Part shown: one piece after another, positions 6,704-12,741 of the stretch
Layout: every line of letters starts with the position of its first letter
Numbering within the stretch: the stretch's first letter is position 1
From: UBA8515 sp036170795
GTDB lineage: Bacteria; Patescibacteriota; Minisyncoccia; Phycocordibacterales; UBA9973
Reading direction: 5' to 3'
Length of the DNA stretch: 12,816 bases
Assembly: GCA_036170795.1 (NCBI GenBank)
Contig: JAVHPX010000034.1
Coordinates: 1-12,816 of the forward strand
Made by a program: the position numbers and the translations under genes
The notes under the pieces: generated by a model
Told to the model about the DNA's origin: nothing
Seen by the model: the letters and a program-made list of their open reading frames with translations, nothing else
The model's database searches: none

Positions 6704-6898
6704 TTATTTTGCGTTAGCTAAATAGGTACGGGCATTCTTGTTTGAAATTGCAAACTCTGTCATCTTCTTTCCATTTAATTGCTTCTTGCGTGATTGCTTT
6801 GCATTAAAATGATTAAAACCAGGTGTTCGAGCCATTATTTTACCATTCTTTGTAATTTTTAAACGTTTGGTTAATGATTTATTTGTTTTTATACTCAT
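6704..6898 (-). CDS. rpmI: 50S ribosomal protein L35
   Basis: This 64-aa basic protein has the L35 pattern: KTNKSLTKRLKITKNGKIMA, FNHFNAKQSRKKQ and a C-terminal LANAK. It is a large-subunit component. It starts 4 nt after the infC stop, so it is cotranscribed and probably translationally coupled with infC. There is no Shine-Dalgarno. The gene order infC-rpmI-rplT is widely conserved in bacteria and supports the call. Confidence 0.96.
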   Translation of the reverse strand: MSIKTNKSLTKRLKITKNGKIMARTPGFNHFNAKQSRKKQLNGKKMTEFAISNKNARTYLANAK

Positions 6899-6902
6899 AA
6901 AA

Positions 6903-7445
6903 TTATTCTTTATTTATAACTTTAGATATTGGTTGAGTACCTTTATCTTTTTCTATTGTAATAGTTGGTCCTTTGGGTCCTTTCTTATAATCTTCTGCAA
7001 TTTTATAATTTTCAGTAATAAGATGAAGTATACGATTGAGTCTTTCTTTTAGAAAAGGATCAGGCATATACTTTGATCGTCCTGATAAGAATAATTCAAC
7101 TTTAATCCTATGACCTTCCTTGAGCCACTCTGAGGCTTTACGAGCTTTAAGAGCAAGATCATTGTCGCCTGTGCCAATCTTTATTTGAATAGCTTTTGTC
7201 TCAGTTGCTTTTGATCCAGCTTTTGCTTTTTTCTGTTTCTTATTTTGTTCATATTGGTACTTACCGTAATTGGCTATTTTAACTATTGGTGGTTTTGCGT
7301 TTGGAGAAATTTCAATTAAATCAAGACCTTCTTTTTGGGCTAAAGCGAAAGCATCTTTAAAGCTTAATACACCCAGGTTTTCACCTTTACTTGAGATTAC
7401 ACGGATCTCATTGGCTCTTATTTGATTGTTGATTCTTTCTCTCAA
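6903..7445 (-). CDS. infC: Translation initiation factor IF-3
   Basis: The 180-aa product shows the IF3 N-terminal signature RINNQIRANEIRVISSKGENLGV, the linker KQKKAKAG, and the C-terminal domain (IQIKIGTGDNDLALKARKASEWL, GHRIKVELFLSGRS). IF3 binds the 30S subunit, blocks early 50S joining and discriminates against non-canonical start codons. An in-frame TAA lies four codons before the TTG at 7445, and the only internal Met is residue 127. The gene must therefore start at a non-ATG codon: TTG at 7445, or possibly ATC at 7433. A rare start codon for infC is the known basis of IF3 autoregulation in E. coli (AUU). It lies 133 bp downstream of pgm/glmM and has its own likely promoter. Confidence 0.95.
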   Translation of the reverse strand: MRERINNQIRANEIRVISSKGENLGVLSFKDAFALAQKEGLDLIEISPNAKPPIVKIANYGKYQYEQNKKQKKAKAGSKATETKAIQIKIGTGDNDLALKARKASEWLKEGHRIKVELFLSGRSKYMPDPFLKERLNRILHLITENYKIAEDYKKGPKGPTITIEKDKGTQPISKVINKE

Positions 7446-7480
7446 ATTATAAATTTACAACAAATAGTATAAATAGATTG

Positions 7481-7503
7481 CTCATTTTGTACTTATAAAT
7501 GAG
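7481..7503 (-). promoter_or_regulatory. Hairpin in the infC leader
   Basis: CTCATTT (7503-7497 read on the minus strand) and AAATGAG (7487-7481) form a perfect 7-bp stem with a 9-nt loop, inside the predicted infC 5' leader. It lacks a downstream T-tract, so it is not a simple terminator. It may be a regulatory structure. Confidence 0.4.
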
Positions 7504-7522
7504 ACTAGCCTACCTGTTAATA

Positions 7523-7551
7523 ATACTATCATATTATTATTATTCTGGCAA
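7523..7551 (-). promoter_or_regulatory. infC-rpmI-rplT operon promoter
   Basis: On the minus strand TTGCCA (7551-7546), a 17-bp spacer, and TAGTAT (7528-7523) preceded by TGA form a complete promoter with extended -10. It predicts a start near 7516 and a leader of about 70 nt, unlike the leaderless pattern of neighbouring genes. An 8-bp AT palindrome (7518-7525 with 7532-7539) overlaps the -10. Confidence 0.6.
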
Positions 7552-7578
7552 TATGTGCAAAATTCTATAAAAATAATC

Positions 7579-8919
7579 TTAATTCCCAATTTTTTTCTGA
7601 GCTCTTTCTATGAGTTTTTCTGCTCTTTCTTTAGTTTTAGCTTCAGACCAAATTCGAATGATAGGTTCTGTATTGGAGGCACGGAGTTGAACCCATGATG
7701 AATCTGGAAAATCTATTCGAACTCCATCTTGTAAGTCTATTTTACCTTCAGGAAATTCAGCGACTATATTTTTGATAGTTTCTTTTATATTGCCTTCAAA
7801 AGGCATCTTGGTTTTTATAAAATTATATCTAGGAAGAGCTTCAACTATTTCTGATACTTTTTTATCTTCTCTAGCTAGTAATTCTAAAATAAGTGCCATA
7901 CCTGTAATGCTATCTCTGCATAAATTCATTTTTGGATATATAACCCCACCACTTCCTTCTCCACCAATAATAGCATTATGTAATATTATACCCTCTACTA
8001 CATTTCCTTCGCCGACTTTTGTGCGATAATTTTTAAATTTATAAGATTTCACTAGATCTTCATTTGTGTTTGAAGTTGAAAGGTTTGTAACGATATCTCC
8101 TGGTGTTTTATCTAAAACATTTTTTATACAAAGCGAAAGCATATATTCTTCAAGTACTATTTCACCTTTCTCATTGCAAAATACCAATCGGTCTGCATCA
8201 GGATCTTGCGCAAAACCAATATCTGCACCAACTTCTTTTACTTTCTCTGCCAGTCCTATCAGATTAATAGCAAGTGGTTCTGGCATATGAGCGAAATTAC
8301 CATCGGGAATAGGATTTATAACAGTAACACCACAACCTAATTTTTCTAGAAGCATTGGGCCAAGTAAATACCCTGCACCATTTATAGTATCAAGAACAAC
8401 TTTAAATTTTTTACTTTTAATTAATTTTGAATTTATATTTTCTATTACATGGTCGACATGCTTAATACACATGTTAAGATCTTCTGTAACTACTCCACCC
8501 TCTTTTATTTTTGAAGTATTACCGACATAACTTTTTATCTCATTTAATTCTTTTTCGTTTATATAGAAAGCCTTAGAAGTAAAAAACTTAATTCCATTAT
8601 ATTCTGGTGGGTTATGTGAAGCAGTTATCATTATCCCCCCATCAAATCCAATTGTACGAATAAGGAAAATAATAGTAGGAGTGGGAACAATACCTACGTC
8701 TATAACTTCAAAACCAGCTTTTGTTAATATATCAATTGCGATAGCTTTTATGATTGGACCTGATTTTCGAGAGTCTCTACCTAGAATAATTTTCTTTGCA
8801 CCATGTTTCTGTAAAAAGACAATATATGCTTCGATATGGCTTCTGGACATATTTTCATCAAGGCCGTCTTCCCAGACTCCACGTAACCCTGAAATACTAA
8901 ATTTTGTTTGATGTGACAT
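7579..8919 (-). CDS. Phosphohexomutase (phosphoglucosamine mutase/phosphomannomutase family)
   Basis: This 446-aa alpha-D-phosphohexomutase interconverts sugar 1- and 6-phosphates through a phosphoserine. It shows all four motifs: the active-site loop TASHNPPEYNG (Ser101), the Mg-binding DPDADR (Asp239, Asp241, Asp243), the sugar-specificity loop GGEGSGGV (319-326), and the phosphate-binding RASNTEPIIRIWSEA (413-427). The GGEGSGGV loop and RASNTEP resemble archaeal-type GlmM/ManB proteins more than E. coli GlmM (which has GGEQSGH). A role in making glucosamine-1-P for UDP-GlcNAc, or mannose/glucose-1-P for surface sugars, is likely but unresolved. It starts 6 nt after an extended -10. No clear terminator separates it from infC, so read-through is possible. 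Confidence 0.92.
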   Translation of the reverse strand: MSHQTKFSISGLRGVWEDGLDENMSRSHIEAYIVFLQKHGAKKIILGRDSRKSGPIIKAIAIDILTKAGFEVIDVGIVPTPTIIFLIRTIGFDGGIMITASHNPPEYNGIKFFTSKAFYINEKELNEIKSYVGNTSKIKEGGVVTEDLNMCIKHVDHVIENINSKLIKSKKFKVVLDTINGAGYLLGPMLLEKLGCGVTVINPIPDGNFAHMPEPLAINLIGLAEKVKEVGADIGFAQDPDADRLVFCNEKGEIVLEEYMLSLCIKNVLDKTPGDIVTNLSTSNTNEDLVKSYKFKNYRTKVGEGNVVEGIILHNAIIGGEGSGGVIYPKMNLCRDSITGMALILELLAREDKKVSEIVEALPRYNFIKTKMPFEGNIKETIKNIVAEFPEGKIDLQDGVRIDFPDSSWVQLRASNTEPIIRIWSEAKTKERAEKLIERAQKKIGN

Positions 8920-8925
8920 ATGTAT

Positions 8926-8934
8926 ATAATATCA
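8926..8934 (-). promoter_or_regulatory. Extended -10 promoter of the phosphohexomutase gene
   Basis: On the minus strand TGATATTAT (TATTAT at 8931-8926) is followed by 6 nt and the ATG at 8919, predicting a leaderless transcript. No good -35 is seen. Confidence 0.6.
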
Positions 8935-8979
8935 GTTTTGATAATTATTATCCAAACTTTTTAGTGTAGTATTTTTTAC

Positions 8980-9008
8980 TTGCAATATAGATAATATTGT
9001 GTTATAAA
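8980..9008 (+). promoter_or_regulatory. Promoter of the small membrane protein gene
   Basis: TTGCAA (8980-8985), 17 bp, and TATAAA (9003-9008) with TG at 9000-9001. The predicted start is near 9015, giving a leader of about 13 nt with no Shine-Dalgarno before the ATG at 9028. Confidence 0.6.
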
Positions 9009-9027
9009 TATAAAAAATTGTAAAATT

Positions 9028-9444
9028 ATGAAAAAAGTTATTTTTATTCTTTCACCTATGGTAGATTGGTTGAAAGAACATTATTTATTTGTTGCAATAG
9101 CAATAATAATTTTTGCTATTACTATTGTTAGCATTATAAACGCTATCATAGAAGAATTTAAATTTGAGAAAAAATTTAAATGTAAAGGTTTTTTAAATCG
9201 TTATGATGAAAAAACTGGTGAAAAAAGTAGATTCATGAATGTAGAAGTTAGAAAATACAAGAAACAAAAAGTTATTAAAAATGAGGGAACAGGAGAAATT
9301 AATATAATTGATCGCTATCAGTTGTATAATTTGAAACATAAGTGGCACTTGTTGACAAAAAAACAAGTGGCTCAAATAAAGGAATGCCTTGACAGTAAAA
9401 TGAAAATTCCTGAATTTGATTTATTAAAAAATAAAAAAAAATAA
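9028..9444 (+). CDS. Small single-pass membrane protein of unknown function
   Basis: This 138-aa protein is one I do not recognise. A hydrophobic helix spans about residues 18-41 (YLFVAIAIIIFAITIVSIIN). It is preceded by a short N-terminal segment and followed by a Lys-rich soluble domain of about 95 residues (KFKCKGFLNRYDEKTGEKSR onward), ending KNKKK. The positive-inside rule puts the C-terminal domain in the cytoplasm. There is no lipobox or cleavable signal peptide. The soluble part looks folded (WHLLTKKQVAQIKECLD may be a helix) and is not low complexity. It is a monocistronic unit with its own promoter and a strong terminator, which argues that it is a real gene. Confidence 0.75.
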   Translation: MKKVIFILSPMVDWLKEHYLFVAIAIIIFAITIVSIINAIIEEFKFEKKFKCKGFLNRYDEKTGEKSRFMNVEVRKYKKQKVIKNEGTGEINIIDRYQLYNLKHKWHLLTKKQVAQIKECLDSKMKIPEFDLLKNKKK

Positions 9445-9453
9445 AATTATCAC

Positions 9454-9485
9454 TGTCCTAGTTTTTTAGGACATTTTTTTGTTTT
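9454..9485 (+). terminator. Rho-independent terminator after the small membrane protein gene
   Basis: TGTCCTA (9454-9460) pairs perfectly with TAGGACA (9467-9473) across a 6-nt loop, followed by an uninterrupted run of seven Ts and further T-rich sequence. Confidence 0.92.
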
Positions 9486-9503
9486 AATTACAAGTATAGA
9501 ATA

Positions 9504-9512
9504 TGCTAATAT
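9504..9512 (+). promoter_or_regulatory. Extended -10 promoter of smpB
   Basis: TGCTAATAT (TG at 9504-9505, TAATAT at 9507-9512) is followed by 6 nt and the ATG at 9519, again predicting a leaderless mRNA. It probably also drives ssrA. Confidence 0.55.
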
Positions 9513-9518
9513 AGATAT

Positions 9519-9962
9519 ATGTCAGTATTGATAGATAATAGAAAAGCATATTTTAATTATGAAATCATACAAGCATACGAAGCTGGTATTGAGCTTTTGG
9601 GTTTTGAAGTGAAGTCTATAAAAGGTGGTCGAGCGATACTTGCTGGAGCCTTTGCTATTGTTCGTGGAGGGGAAGTATATTTAATGAATATGCAGATACC
9701 TCCATATCAAGTAGGTAATACTCCAGAAAGTTATGATCCAATGAGAACTCGTAAGCTTTTATTAAACAAAAAACAGATAAAAGAAATAGCTCCAAGTGAT
9801 AATATGAAAGGTTTGACACTAGTACCATTGTCATTGTATAGTAAAGGACGTCTTATAAAAGTAAAACTTGCTGTGGTAAAAGGTAAGAAGAATTACGACA
9901 AGCGTGAGACTATAAAGAAGCGTGATGTAAAGAGAGAGATAGATCGTGAGTACAAGAGATGA
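9519..9962 (+). CDS. smpB: SsrA-binding protein SmpB
   Basis: This 147-aa protein binds the tRNA-like domain of tmRNA and fits its C-terminal tail into the decoding centre of stalled ribosomes during trans-translation. Family features in order: NRKAYFNYEIIQAYEAGIEL, GFEVKSIKGGRAIL, YLMNMQIPPY, RTRKLLLNKKQI, LVPLSLYSKGRLIKVKLAV and the basic tail KGKKNYDKRETIKKRD ending REIDREYKR. The length is slightly under the E. coli protein's 160. The stop is TGA, so UGA is a normal stop here. Its RNA partner ssrA begins 19 bp downstream on the same strand, confirming the function. Confidence 0.97.
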   Translation: MSVLIDNRKAYFNYEIIQAYEAGIELLGFEVKSIKGGRAILAGAFAIVRGGEVYLMNMQIPPYQVGNTPESYDPMRTRKLLLNKKQIKEIAPSDNMKGLTLVPLSLYSKGRLIKVKLAVVKGKKNYDKRETIKKRDVKREIDREYKR

Positions 9963-9981
9963 TTCTTTGAAAATTTTATAT

Positions 9982-10371
9982 GGGACTGATGGGCTTCGAC
10001 AAAGGACGTCAATCATATATATGCATGTCGAGTGCGGAGGTATCTCGTAAAACTACTTTCAAAAGACTAAGTGCAAACAAAGTCGCTAAAGCAAAATTAT
10101 CTCCATACTTCCGTATGAATAGTTTTGCTCTCGCTGTCGCCTAAACGGTCACACGAGTGTTTCTCTTATCGACATCCGATAAATAAGTGAGGCATCATTC
10201 ATCGGGTTACGAATCTATCACTGCTTGAGTTAGATTTCGACAATTAAGAGCTCGGTGTTCATCTTTTTTGTATATCTTCTAGGGTGAATATTTAAACCAA
10301 ACAGATATGCTACACATGTAGACTTATTTATGAACATCTTTTGCATGGCGGTTCAACTCCGCCCAGTTCCA
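9982..10371 (+). ncRNA. ssrA: Transfer-messenger RNA (tmRNA)
   Basis: The 5' end GGGACTGATGGGCTTCGACA and the 3' CAGTTCC-A form a 7-bp acceptor with G-U at the third pair, the alanine identity element. The T-arm is GGCGG-TTCAACT-CCGCC (10347-10363). The mature RNA is about 390 nt; after discriminator A10371 the DNA reads CA, so CCA must be added post-transcriptionally. GCATGTCGAG...CTCGTAAAACT matches the usual pseudoknot-1 region. The tag frame starts at GCA 10073, after CTAAGT, and ends at TAA 10142-10144. Its 23 codons read ANKVAKAKL, SPYFRMNS, FALAVA, far longer than the 10-codon E. coli tag and ending ALAVA instead of ALAA. I see no separate ssrA promoter or terminator, so it is probably processed from a longer smpB transcript. 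Confidence 0.95.
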
Positions 10372-10387
10372 CAATTATTTTAATTTA

Positions 10388-10396
10388 TGGTATTAT
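10388..10396 (+). promoter_or_regulatory. Possible extended -10 promoter upstream of the 82-aa ORF
   Basis: TGGTATTAT (TATTAT at 10391-10396) follows ssrA by 16 bp. A start near 10403 would give a leader of about 50 nt before the ATG at 10453. The ATG at 10400 is only 3 nt downstream, so that codon would be missed if this is the box used. Confidence 0.45.
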
Positions 10397-10399
10397 TTT

Positions 10400-10456
10400 A
10401 TGAATATCAGTTCTTTGGAATTTAATTTTCTTAATCTTAAAATTTTCATTTTATGA
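10400..10456 (+). CDS. Possible 18-residue leader ORF overlapping the next gene
   Basis: ATG at 10400 opens MNISSLEFNFLNLKIFIL and ends at TGA 10454-10456, overlapping the ATG of the 82-aa ORF by four bases (ATGA at 10453-10456). That is the classic arrangement for translational coupling. In a genome with little or no Shine-Dalgarno use it could deliver ribosomes to the downstream gene. The frame is short enough to occur by chance. Confidence 0.3.
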   Translation: MNISSLEFNFLNLKIFIL

Positions 10457-10701
10457 AATTGATAACTCTATTTAAGTTAAGCGCCTTTGCTTCCTATCCA
10501 AAAGGAACAGTGGTGTTGGATAAAGACAAAAATAAATGGCATTTTTTGGATGAAAAAGTTCGTATTCGAGATTTCCCTTATTCTGCAAAAAGAATTGTAG
10601 AAAATCCTCTTAGAAAAATTGTAATCCTTTATATTACAAATAGATATGGTAGCAGTACTATTGTAGATAAAGAAGATTTTATTATTCCAGAATTAAATTA
10701 A
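10453..10701 (+). CDS. Hypothetical protein, 82 aa
   Basis: I do not recognise this protein. It begins MKLITLFKLSAFASYPKGTV and looks like a small beta-rich soluble domain (VVLDKDKNKWHFLDEKVRIR, then IVILYITNRYGSSTIVDKED). It has no clear transmembrane helix, and the N-terminus is only mildly hydrophobic, not a good signal peptide. No catalytic motif stands out. It lies between ssrA and ftsH and ends before a strong terminator. The close spacing to ssrA and the lack of an ssrA terminator suggest it may share the smpB-ssrA transcript. Confidence 0.65.
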   Translation: MKLITLFKLSAFASYPKGTVVLDKDKNKWHFLDEKVRIRDFPYSAKRIVENPLRKIVILYITNRYGSSTIVDKEDFIIPELN

Positions 10702-10730
10702 AATTAACCTTAAAATTTCTAATTTAAAAC

Positions 10731-10760
10731 AAAAAACCTATCAGTAATGATGGGTTTTTT
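10731..10760 (+). terminator. Rho-independent terminator before ftsH
   Basis: AAAAAACCTATCA (10731-10743) pairs with TGATGGGTTTTTT (10748-10760) over 13 bp with one U-G pair and a GTAA loop. The 3' arm itself ends in six Ts. It ends the transcript carrying the 82-aa ORF and possibly ssrA. Confidence 0.92.
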
Positions 10761-10776
10761 ATTTATTCATATTTCG

Positions 10777-10784
10777 TGTATAAT
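10777..10784 (+). promoter_or_regulatory. ftsH -10 promoter
   Basis: TATAAT (10779-10784) is preceded directly by TG and lies 9 nt before the ATG at 10794. It predicts a transcript with a leader of zero to a few nucleotides. Confidence 0.65.
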
Positions 10785-10793
10785 ACTCATACT

Positions 10794-12680
10794 ATGGATA
10801 AAAATAAAAAGCTACAACCTAAAAAGATTCCTAATATTGCTAACCAGATTATCATTGCAATATTTATATTTATCAGTATTACTATTATTTATTCACTTGT
10901 AGCTAAAACTCCAGATACAGTAAAACAAATGGCTATATCTGATGTCGCAAATGGTGTGATAACAGGTAATATAAAAAAGATAGATATAGTTGGACAAGAT
11001 ATATCTGTGACTTTTAAGGATGATACAAAAGGCATAGCAAAGAAAGAAACAGAAAGTTCATTGTCTGAGACATTATTTAACTATGGAGTGACTAAAGACC
11101 AACTTGCTGGTACACCAATAGAAGTGAAAAATGAAAGTGGTTTTGGATATTGGTTGCTCAATATTTTGCCATTTTTACTACCTGTATTACTTGTAGTATT
11201 TTTTGTCTGGATGCTTTCTCGCCAGGTTAAGGGTCAAGGGATGCAAGCATTCACTTTTGGGCAATCGAAGGCTCGCATTACAGATCCAAATGATAAGAAT
11301 AATAAAGTAACATTTAAAGATGTCGCTGGTGCGAAAGAAGCTAAAGAAGAATTGAAAGAAATCGTTGATTTTCTAAAGAATCCAAAAAAGTTTCTAGACA
11401 TTGGTGCTCGTATTCCTAAAGGTGTAATACTTACAGGTGCACCAGGTACAGGTAAGACTTTGCTTGCGAGAGCTGTAGCAGGAGAGGCGTCTGTTCCATT
11501 TTTTCATTTATCGGGTTCTGAATTTGTTGAAATGTTCGTTGGTGTTGGAGCTTCTCGTGTACGAGATTTATTTAAAATGGCTAAAAAAGCAGCACCTGCT
11601 ATAATTTTTATAGATGAGATAGATGCTGTTGGACGAGTACGCGGTAGTGGTGTCGGTGGGGGCAATGATGAACGTGAGCAGACACTCAATCAGATACTTG
11701 TCGAGATGGATGGATTCGAACCGAATGAAAAGGTGATTGTTATGGCAGCAACAAATCGTTCTGATGTACTTGATCCAGCGCTTCTTCGTCCAGGACGTTT
11801 TGATCGACGTGTTGTGCTTGATTTACCAGACCGTTCTGATCGTGAAGATATTTTGACTATCCATTCTGTCAAAAAACCATTTGCTGAAGATGTAAATTTA
11901 AAAATTATTGCTGAACGTACTCCTGGTTTTTCTGGTGCTGATTTGTATTCGTTAATGAATGAAGCAGCTATACTTGCAGCACGTGAAGATAGGAAAAAAG
12001 TTGCGCAATTTGACCTCATACGATCTATCGAAAAAGTTATGATGGGTCCCGAACGTAAAAGTCACCTCCTTTCTGTTCAAGAAAAAAAGATTACTGCTTA
12101 TCATGAAGCTGGTCATGCTCTTATAGCTTCTGTTCTTCCTCATGCAGATCCTGTACACAAAGTCTCCATTGTGTCTCGAGGAAGTGCTGGTGGTTATACA
12201 TTAAAACTTCCTCTTGAAGAAAGACGACTACAAAGCAAGAAAGAATTCCTCGATGATATTGCAATGGCGATGGGTGGGTATGCTGCAGAGAAAATGATTT
12301 TTGGAGATATAACAACAGGCCCATCAAATGATCTTCAGGTTGCGACAAGTATGGCACGTGCTATGGTAACACGTTGGGGAATGTCCGATGAGATAGGTCC
12401 AATAGCGCTTGAGAGTGATGGTGGTCGTACAATGTTCGGTCGTGGGGTAAATGAACAAGAATACTCAGAACGTGTCAGTGCTCTTATTGATGGGGAAGTT
12501 TCAAAGATTATGAATAATGCACTTGCTGTAGCAAATTCTGTCATTACTGAACATCATAAAGTTCTTGATGCCATTGCAAATAAGCTTGTCGAAGTAGAGA
12601 CACTTGAGCAAGACGAATACAATCAGATTATAATTGCGCACGGCATACAGCCGAAAAAGAAACAGGAAGCAAAAGCGTAA
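10794..12680 (+). CDS. ftsH: ATP-dependent zinc metalloprotease FtsH
   Basis: This 628-aa membrane-anchored AAA+ protease forms hexamers and degrades misfolded membrane proteins and tagged soluble substrates. Segments in order: TM1 (about 17-37), a short extracytoplasmic domain (38-118), TM2 (119-141), and the AAA domain with Walker A GAPGTGKT (215-222), pore motif FVGVGASRVRD, Walker B IIFIDEID (Asp274-Glu275) and second region of homology (NRSDVLDPALLRPGRFDRR). The zinc site is HEAGH (437-441) and the third ligand is in the DITTGPSNDLQVAT region. All catalytic residues are present. The start at 10794 is preferred over GTG 10776, which overlaps the -10 box. It is a single-gene unit after a terminator; the hairpin at 12703-12741 may end it. 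Confidence 0.97.
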   Translation: MDKNKKLQPKKIPNIANQIIIAIFIFISITIIYSLVAKTPDTVKQMAISDVANGVITGNIKKIDIVGQDISVTFKDDTKGIAKKETESSLSETLFNYGVTKDQLAGTPIEVKNESGFGYWLLNILPFLLPVLLVVFFVWMLSRQVKGQGMQAFTFGQSKARITDPNDKNNKVTFKDVAGAKEAKEELKEIVDFLKNPKKFLDIGARIPKGVILTGAPGTGKTLLARAVAGEASVPFFHLSGSEFVEMFVGVGASRVRDLFKMAKKAAPAIIFIDEIDAVGRVRGSGVGGGNDEREQTLNQILVEMDGFEPNEKVIVMAATNRSDVLDPALLRPGRFDRRVVLDLPDRSDREDILTIHSVKKPFAEDVNLKIIAERTPGFSGADLYSLMNEAAILAAREDRKKVAQFDLIRSIEKVMMGPERKSHLLSVQEKKITAYHEAGHALIASVLPHADPVHKVSIVSRGSAGGYTLKLPLEERRLQSKKEFLDDIAMAMGGYAAEKMIFGDITTGPSNDLQVATSMARAMVTRWGMSDEIGPIALESDGGRTMFGRGVNEQEYSERVSALIDGEVSKIMNNALAVANSVITEHHKVLDAIANKLVEVETLEQDEYNQIIIAHGIQPKKKQEAKA

Positions 12681-12687
12681 CAAGAGC

Positions 12688-12716
12688 TTAACAAGTAAGT
12701 AAAAATTGGTTAGTAT
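12688..12716 (+). promoter_or_regulatory. Likely tRNA promoter
   Basis: TTAACA (12688-12693), a 17-bp spacer, and TAGTAT (12711-12716) lie between ftsH and the tRNA. The predicted start is near 12723, giving a precursor leader of about 19 nt. Confidence 0.5.
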
Positions 12717-12741
12717 GTGAGAGTTAACTGATAACCAATTT
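12703..12741. repeat. Perfect 10-bp inverted repeat directly before the tRNA
   Basis: AAATTGGTTA (12703-12712) and TAACCAATTT (12732-12741) are perfect complements with a 19-nt loop, ending one base before tRNA position 1. In an ftsH read-through RNA it would form a hairpin, but no T-tract follows, so it is at best a weak terminator. TTGGTTAG of the left arm recurs in the tRNA D-loop (12757-12764). Confidence 0.55.

Noticed and set aside
7518..7545. ATT/AAT microsatellite-like stretch as a CRISPR or VNTR locus
   Set aside because: It is only four or five triplets in AT-rich DNA and is better explained as promoter spacer sequence. No spaced repeats of CRISPR size occur anywhere in the window.
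9421..9448. A-rich run at the end of the membrane protein gene as a programmed slippage site
   Set aside because: The interrupted A tract simply encodes KNKKK just before the stop; no alternative frame of interest follows.
9831..10016. Minus-strand frame across the smpB end and ssrA start
   Set aside because: It overlaps a confident protein gene and a confident RNA gene and has no promoter of its own.
10776..10793. GTG start giving FtsH six extra residues
   Set aside because: The GTG overlaps the -10 box; ATG 10794 gives a usual FtsH N-terminus.
11504..12544. Several open frames antisense or out of frame within ftsH
   Set aside because: They are compositional shadows of the ftsH codons, with no start signals or family motifs.
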